A DNA stretch of 9,703 bases from Candidatus Woesearchaeota archaeon (GTDB lineage Archaea; Nanobdellota; Nanobdellia; Woesearchaeales; GW2011-AR4), in the NCBI GenBank assembly GCA_018303645.1, contig JAGVXR010000070.1:1-9703 (forward strand), read 5' to 3'. A model generated the notes under the pieces. The model saw only the letters and a program-made list of their open reading frames with translations, had not been told where the DNA came from and made no database searches. Within the stretch, counting starts at the first letter, position 1. Every line of letters begins with the position of its first letter. This document shows positions 6,095 to 9,703 of this stretch, one piece after another. The position numbers and the translations under genes are program-made.

Positions 6095-6819
6095 TTTTCC
6101 GCAACTTCTGCGGTTTTTTCAAAACGGACACCATAGGCTTTATAAGAGGGTATAATCCCATAGCCTCGAAGCTCGAAATCCCATGGATTGCCAAGATCGT
6201 GCACCCTGTTTACAAAAGGCCCTTCTTGAGATATGGCATAATTCCTATCACCAAAATTTACAGTTAGCTTATTTATTCCAATCCTTTTAAGCCAACGACC
6301 GTATTCCTCCGCCTTAATGCCTAATCTTTCATCAGAAAATAATTTTGATGTTAACCCATTTAGTTCAAATTCCGAAGTTTCTACACTTGCTGTTCCGTGA
6401 TGTGCAGAAAAAGCAGTTCCTTTTCTTAACAGTTCATCAACCAAGGAGTACACTGCTCTTCTTTGGTTTTCAGGAATAACATATTCTTTCCTTTGTTTAT
6501 GAGCTTTAACTAAATTAACTAAACCGGTTAGTTTTGTTATAGCCCCATCTGGTACTAAAATTATTCTATCCCCACCTTCATAAAATATGTCAGTATTTGT
6601 GATGCTAGACCCCCTAGTCTCGGATAAATCTGGAGAAAAATCTTTTGCCCTAAGAAAGCCTAACTGTGACGGAGAAACAAAATTAAGATTCCGTTTCTCA
6701 AATTGTTGTTCTAAAAAATCAGCTGGCGCTGGATTGATGGTCCAATAATTAGTCAAGGCAACTTTACAATGCTCTACGATATACAAATTATTACCCGCTA
6801 CGTCCCTTTCTAAAGGCAT
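6091..6819 (-). CDS. Hypothetical protein, 242 residues, first gene of the operon
   Basis: The product begins MPLERDVAGNNLYIVEHCK and has no signal peptide or membrane helix, so it is probably cytoplasmic. Visible segments are a possible strand-turn FYEGGDRIILVPDGAITK (79-96), a basic helical stretch LVKAHKQRKEYV (103-114) continuing to LVDELLRKGTAFSAHHGTA (126-144), and a C-terminal strand-rich part VHDLGNPWDFELRGYGIIP (206-224). His140-His141 and Asp/Glu residues could form a metal site, but nothing matches a family I know. The ATG is supported by a TATA box 28 bases upstream. The stop overlaps the OB-fold gene start (ATGA), placing it first in the permease operon. It may be an accessory protein that merely shares the promoter. 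Confidence 0.72.
   Translation of the reverse strand: MPLERDVAGNNLYIVEHCKVALTNYWTINPAPADFLEQQFEKRNLNFVSPSQLGFLRAKDFSPDLSETRGSSITNTDIFYEGGDRIILVPDGAITKLTGLVNLVKAHKQRKEYVIPENQRRAVYSLVDELLRKGTAFSAHHGTASVETSEFELNGLTSKLFSDERLGIKAEEYGRWLKRIGINKLTVNFGDRNYAISQEGPFVNRVHDLGNPWDFELRGYGIIPSYKAYGVRFEKTAEVAEK
6099..6113 (-). repeat. Small perfect inverted repeat before the OB-fold gene start
   Basis: CCGCA and TGCGG arms flank a five-base spacer, ending four bases before the ATG at 6094 and lying within the last codons of the upstream gene. An RNA hairpin here could influence translational coupling. A five-base-pair stem can also arise by chance. Confidence 0.35.
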
Positions 6820-6843
6820 TTTTTTAAAAGGAACAGTTTTTGC

Positions 6844-6851
6844 TTATAAAA
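6844..6851 (-). promoter_or_regulatory. TATA box for the three-gene permease operon
   Basis: On the minus strand ttttataa is centred about 28 bases before the ATG ending at 6819. It is the only promoter-like site found for the operon 6819-4548 and shares the 97-base divergent gap with the lonB promoter. Confidence 0.6.
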
Positions 6852-6885
6852 GTTATTCCTTTTTCCTTTTAATCAAATAGCAACC

Positions 6886-6893
6886 TTTAAAAA
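6886..6893 (+). promoter_or_regulatory. TATA box for lonB
   Basis: The octamer tttaaaaa is centred about 27 bases before the ATG at 6917. An ATG at 6912 in another frame meets a stop after 13 codons, so 6917 is the leaderless start. Confidence 0.6.
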
Positions 6894-6916
6894 CACGCAA
6901 ATATACACAGAATGGG

Positions 6917-7495
6917 ATGGTTACTCTTAAATTCAGCTCAACGTCAGACATAAAAGTGCCCAAGCAGCTTGTAGAGCAGGTTATAGGGCAGGACGAGGCA
7001 GTTGAAGTCATAAAGAAAGCAGCGCGGCAGAGAAGGCACGTTCTTTTGATAGGCGAGCCAGGCACAGGCAAATCAATGCTTGGATTGGCGCTGGCAGAGC
7101 TTCTGCCCATGGAAAAGCTGGCTGACATTGTTGCATTCCCAAATCCCAATGATGAGAATATGCCTTTGATAAGGACAATCCCTGCAGGGCAGGGCCGTGA
7201 TTTGGTTGCAAAGGCAAAATTGCAGAGCATGACAATGTTCAAGAACCAGAACATCATAATCTTTATTTTAGTCCTTCTTTCAATGTTTGCGCCGTGGTGG
7301 GTTCGCTCTTATTACAAAAGCGATATCATGTTTGCTGCATTCTTTTTAGGCGGCATGGTGTTTTTGGCGTCTTTTATCATTTTCCTGAACATAGGCAAAA
7401 GGGTTGAAGGCAGGGTAAAAATTCCAAGGGTCATTGTTGACAATTACAAAAGAAAGCAGGCTCCTTTTAATGATGCTAGGCACTCCAGCCCATGA
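6917..7495 (+). CDS. lonB: Archaeal Lon protease LonB, N-terminal fragment (frame broken near 7477)
   Basis: Residues 1-187 are the N-terminal part of membrane-bound archaeal Lon, an ATP-dependent protease for damaged and regulatory proteins. They show VPKQLVEQVIGQDEAVEVI (14-32), Walker A GEPGTGKS (46-53), then an insertion with two membrane helices (about 113-129 and 137-157) that anchors the enzyme with its domains in the cytoplasm. The frame is good through IPRVIVDNYKRKQAPFNDA (169-187). After that come five unrelated residues and a TGA at 7493. In family members NDA/IDA is followed by about 21 conserved residues before LGTPAHERV; those are absent here and the continuation is in another frame. 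Either the gene carries a deletion of roughly 65 bases or the assembly is wrong at this point. On its own this fragment lacks Walker B and the protease domain. Confidence 0.88.
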   Translation: MVTLKFSSTSDIKVPKQLVEQVIGQDEAVEVIKKAARQRRHVLLIGEPGTGKSMLGLALAELLPMEKLADIVAFPNPNDENMPLIRTIPAGQGRDLVAKAKLQSMTMFKNQNIIIFILVLLSMFAPWWVRSYYKSDIMFAAFFLGGMVFLASFIIFLNIGKRVEGRVKIPRVIVDNYKRKQAPFNDARHSSP

Positions 7496-8714
7496 AAGGG
7501 TTGTTGCAGGCATGATACACAAATCCCATATGGGAGTGCTGTTTATCGACGAGATTGCAACCCTGCAGCCTGCAACCCAGCAGGAAATGCTGTCATCTTT
7601 ACAGGAAAGAAAATTTGCAATTACAGGGCAGAGCGAGAGAAGCGCAGGAGCGATGGTAAGGACAGAGCCAGTGCCATGCGACTTTGTGCTTGTTGCAGCA
7701 GGAAACTTTGAGACAATAAAGCATATGCATCCTGCATTAAGAAGCAGGATAAGCGGCTACGGCTATGAAGTTTATATGAAGGAAACAATTCCTGATACCG
7801 AGGATAACCGAAATAAAATTGCCGTTTTTGTTGCGCAAGAGGTTGTAAAGGACAAGAAGATTCCCCATTTCAGCAAAGAGGCTGTTGAAGCCATTGTTGA
7901 GGAAGCAAGAAGAAGGGCTAACAGGAAAGGGCACTTAACTTTAAGATTAAGGGAGCTTGGCGGCTTGATAAGGGCAGCTGGCGATATGGCTGTAGAAGAG
8001 AAAGCAAGGCTTGTAATGAAGAAGCACATTGTGGGAGCCAAGAAAATTGCAAGAACTCTCGAGCAGCAGCTTGCAGACAAGTACATTGAGCAGAAGAAAG
8101 AGTATGAAGTTATTGTGACAACTGGCAAAAGAGTAGGAAGAGTCAATGGATTGGCTGTGATTGGAGTGACTCCGCCTTACTCTGGAATTATTTTGCCGAT
8201 TGAGGCTGAAGTAACACCCGGAGGAAAGGAAAGCGAGATTATCGCAACAGGCAAGCTAGGAGACATTGCAAAAGAGGCGATAAAGAATGTGACTGCAATT
8301 ATCAAAAAATATTTTGGAGAAGACTTGAAAGAAAAGTATGATATTTATGTGCAATTTTTGCAGACTTATGAAGGCGTTGAAGGTGATTCTGCAAGCATAG
8401 CAGTTGCAACAAGCGTGATTTCGGCATTCAAGAAATTACCGGTAAAGCAGGATTTTGCAATGACAGGGAGCTTGTCTGTAAGGGGGGAAGTTCTGCCAAT
8501 CGGAGGGGTGACTGCAAAGGTTGAAGCTGCGATTGAGGCTGGATTGAAAAATGTCATTGTTCCTAAAACCAACTTGAAGGATATAATCATTGATAAGGAC
8601 AACATGAAAAAAATAAACATCATACCTGTGGAAACAATAACGGATGTTCTAAAGGTTGTATTGGACTGGAGCGGAAAGCAGAGATTGTTAAGGCAGATTG
8701 TGAGTGCGGATTAA
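7470..8714 (+). CDS. lonB: Archaeal Lon protease LonB, C-terminal fragment with Walker B and Ser-Lys protease domain
   Basis: Homology to LonB begins at 7476 with LGTPAHERV. It continues with Walker B GVLFIDEIATL (about 7533-7565), sensor-1 LVAAGNFE, the arginine-finger region PALRSRISGYGYEVYM, and the AAA+ lid helices to about 8090. The S16 protease domain follows. The catalytic Ser of GDSAS is encoded at 8388-8390 and the catalytic Lys of GGVTAKVEA at 8517-8519; both are intact. Joined to the first fragment this gives about 599 residues, and about 620 with the missing stretch, the normal length of LonB. ATGs at 7470 and 7473 exist but no Shine-Dalgarno site precedes them, so independent translation is unproven. 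The stop codon shares TTAA with the stop of the convergent gene. Confidence 0.88.
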   Translation: MMLGTPAHERVVAGMIHKSHMGVLFIDEIATLQPATQQEMLSSLQERKFAITGQSERSAGAMVRTEPVPCDFVLVAAGNFETIKHMHPALRSRISGYGYEVYMKETIPDTEDNRNKIAVFVAQEVVKDKKIPHFSKEAVEAIVEEARRRANRKGHLTLRLRELGGLIRAAGDMAVEEKARLVMKKHIVGAKKIARTLEQQLADKYIEQKKEYEVIVTTGKRVGRVNGLAVIGVTPPYSGIILPIEAEVTPGGKESEIIATGKLGDIAKEAIKNVTAIIKKYFGEDLKEKYDIYVQFLQTYEGVEGDSASIAVATSVISAFKKLPVKQDFAMTGSLSVRGEVLPIGGVTAKVEAAIEAGLKNVIVPKTNLKDIIIDKDNMKKINIIPVETITDVLKVVLDWSGKQRLLRQIVSAD

Positions 8715-9094
8715 GAATTTTTTAAAGACAATGGCTGATAATAAACATCCCACGGGTTTTGCCTTATAAAATCAACCAAATATAGAAGTGGACGTACATA
8801 CACCGCATTGACGTCCAATCCTACAACATCATGTAAATACATCATCCTAGTCTGAATTTTGCTTTTGATATTGGGGGTAATTGGATTTACCTTAATTGGA
8901 TAATCATCAGATTCGTATACTGCAACATTTTTTAAATCCCCTACTTGTTTAGCATCAACAACTTTCCCATCCAGCAAATAATTCCCACTATCATCCATAT
9001 CTAGAAACAGAAAATTATCGGGTTTTCCTGTAAGAAGCTTTTTGCCGAAAAGAGCCGCTGAGTACACTCTTTCAACAACCTGATTTAAATGCAT
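8711..9094 (-). CDS. Hypothetical protein, 127 residues, family not recognised
   Basis: The product begins MHLNQVVERVYSAALFG. The frame is open to a GTG at 9142, which would overlap the kae1 end by 13 bases. However, a TATA box centred 26 bases before the ATG at 9094 lies inside that extension, so the shorter leaderless form is preferred. Visible parts are an N-terminal helix (1-21), an acidic strand-loop NFLFLDMDDSGNYLLDGK (27-44), a strand VAVYESDD (57-64) and a C-terminal segment with LVDFIRQNPWDVYY (106-119). It has no membrane helix. No family is recognised. It is convergent with lonB and overlaps it by four bases. Confidence 0.68.
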   Translation of the reverse strand: MHLNQVVERVYSAALFGKKLLTGKPDNFLFLDMDDSGNYLLDGKVVDAKQVGDLKNVAVYESDDYPIKVNPITPNIKSKIQTRMMYLHDVVGLDVNAVYVRPLLYLVDFIRQNPWDVYYQPLSLKNS

Positions 9095-9116
9095 ATTTGG
9101 TATGGTGAAGTTTATC

Positions 9117-9124
9117 TTTAAATA
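9117..9124 (-). promoter_or_regulatory. TATA box for the 127-residue unknown protein gene
   Basis: On the minus strand tatttaaa is centred about 26 bases before the ATG ending at 9094, just after the kae1 stop. It argues for a separate transcript rather than read-through from kae1. Confidence 0.55.
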
Positions 9125-9129
9125 TTTTT

Positions 9130-9703
9130 CTAGTTTTTCCACTTCACTTCCACATCATCCGTCCTTTCATAAGGGCGAATATCAATTTTGTCATAATCTT
9201 TTGTCGCCTGTTTTTTCTGCAAAATCCCAAGCCATGCGATCATAAGCCCGTTGTCTACTAAAACTTCATTCGGCGGAGCGTAAAACTTTCCGTTCCTTTC
9301 ATTGCACATTATGGTGCACATTTCCCTTAGTCTTTTGTTGCAACCGACACCGCCTCCAATAACCAGCTCATTCTTATTGCAATGAGCCATTGCACGCTCA
9401 GAAACCTCAACAAGCATTGCAAAGACAGTTTCCTGTAATGAGAATGCCAAGTCTTCAGTATTATATTTTTTCGAGTCGTATTTTTGCTTTAAATTTGTCA
9501 AAATCCCTGAAAAAGAAACATCCATGCCTTTGACAACATATGGCAGCTCGATGTAATTTTTTCCTTGTAATGCAAGTTTCTCAATCTTTGGCCCGCCAGG
9601 AAATCCCAAGCCGATATGCCTTGCGAATGAGTCAATGAAATTGCCGACTCCCATGTCAAGTGTTTCTCCGAAAACCCTGTATTTTCCGCCGTCATAGGCA
9701 ATG
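9130..9703 (-). CDS. kae1: Kae1 (KEOPS subunit, tRNA threonylcarbamoyladenosine synthase), 3' part
   Basis: The frame runs off the right edge, so the N-terminus with the first metal ligands is not seen. The visible 190 residues are the C-terminal half of an archaeal Kae1/TsaD. They contain IAYDGGKYRVFGETLDMG, then FPGGPKIEKLA, GMDVSFSGILTNLK, the nucleotide-binding ELVIGGGVGCNKRLREM, and VDNGLMIAWLG with its metal-binding Asp. Kae1 transfers the threonylcarbamoyl group to A37 of ANN-decoding tRNAs within KEOPS in the cytoplasm. The protein ends at KVKWKN with no Bud32 kinase domain attached, so it is the unfused form at this end, unlike the Kae1-Bud32 fusions of many archaea. A start at 9654 would be internal to the conserved domain and is not real. 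Confidence 0.93.
   Translation of the reverse strand, partial: IAYDGGKYRVFGETLDMGVGNFIDSFARHIGLGFPGGPKIEKLALQGKNYIELPYVVKGMDVSFSGILTNLKQKYDSKKYNTEDLAFSLQETVFAMLVEVSERAMAHCNKNELVIGGGVGCNKRLREMCTIMCNERNGKFYAPPNEVLVDNGLMIAWLGILQKKQATKDYDKIDIRPYERTDDVEVKWKN

Noticed and set aside
7434..7469. TTG at 7434 as start of the C-terminal lonB frame
   Set aside because: Residues encoded before 7476 in this frame do not match LonB, and the same bases encode the correct LonB sequence in the other frame.
7470..7500. Intein, intron or insertion element as the cause of the lonB break
   Set aside because: Nothing is inserted. The two conserved motifs are closer together than normal, so material is missing, which fits a deletion or assembly gap.
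7440..7500. Programmed ribosomal frameshift in lonB
   Set aside because: A frameshift alone would not restore the missing conserved stretch, and no clear slippery run is seen at the junction.
9095..9142. GTG at 9142 as start of the 127-residue protein, giving 143 residues and an overlap with kae1
   Set aside because: The extension contains the TATA box that fits the ATG at 9094. It is kept as an alternative only.

Overview
The window reads as a chromosomal segment of an archaeon, most likely a small-genome DPANN lineage (Woesearchaeota/Pacearchaeota-like). What is seen: an archaeal-type membrane-anchored Lon protease (LonB), ribosomal protein eL33 (L35Ae), the Kae1 subunit of KEOPS, an archaeal TctA-like membrane protein, a DEDDy exonuclease with an N-terminal helix-hairpin-helix-like segment, and several short proteins I cannot place in any family. 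The DPANN assignment is inference from this gene mix, the compact layout and the leaderless promoters. There are no tRNA or rRNA genes, CRISPR arrays, insertion sequences or long repeats.

Layout. 4-1128 (+): TPR protein with a PD-(D/E)XK-like C-terminal domain. 1225-1542 (+): small HEXXH protein. 1640-1798 (+): 52-residue basic protein, too short for most gene callers. 1790-2095 (-): small tyrosine-phosphatase-like protein. 2197-2991 (+): YprB-like exonuclease. 3005-3598 (-): unknown. 3681-3938 (-): eL33. 3999-4502 (-): unknown. 4548-6819 (-): tightly coupled three-gene operon, read as unknown protein, membrane-anchored OB-fold protein, TctA-like permease. 6917-8714 (+): lonB, split by a frameshift combined with loss of about 21 conserved residues. 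8711-9094 (-): unknown. 9130-9703 (-): 3' part of kae1, running off the window.

Expression signals are unusually clear. Nine genes have an AT-rich TATA box (tttaaaaa, tatttaaa, ttataaaa types) centred about 25-28 bases upstream of the start codon with no room for a leader, so they should give leaderless mRNAs. This rule decides several starts (2197, 3598, 4502, 9094), which are shorter than the longest open frame. Shine-Dalgarno sites appear where expected for leadered or internal genes: GGTGA before the 52-residue gene and GGTGAT before the GTG of the TctA-like gene.

The points most worth a second look are the lonB lesion, the TPR-nuclease fusion with altered catalytic positions, the operon joining an OB-fold protein to a permease, the HEXXH mini-protein, and a 13-bp element repeated upstream of two TATA boxes.
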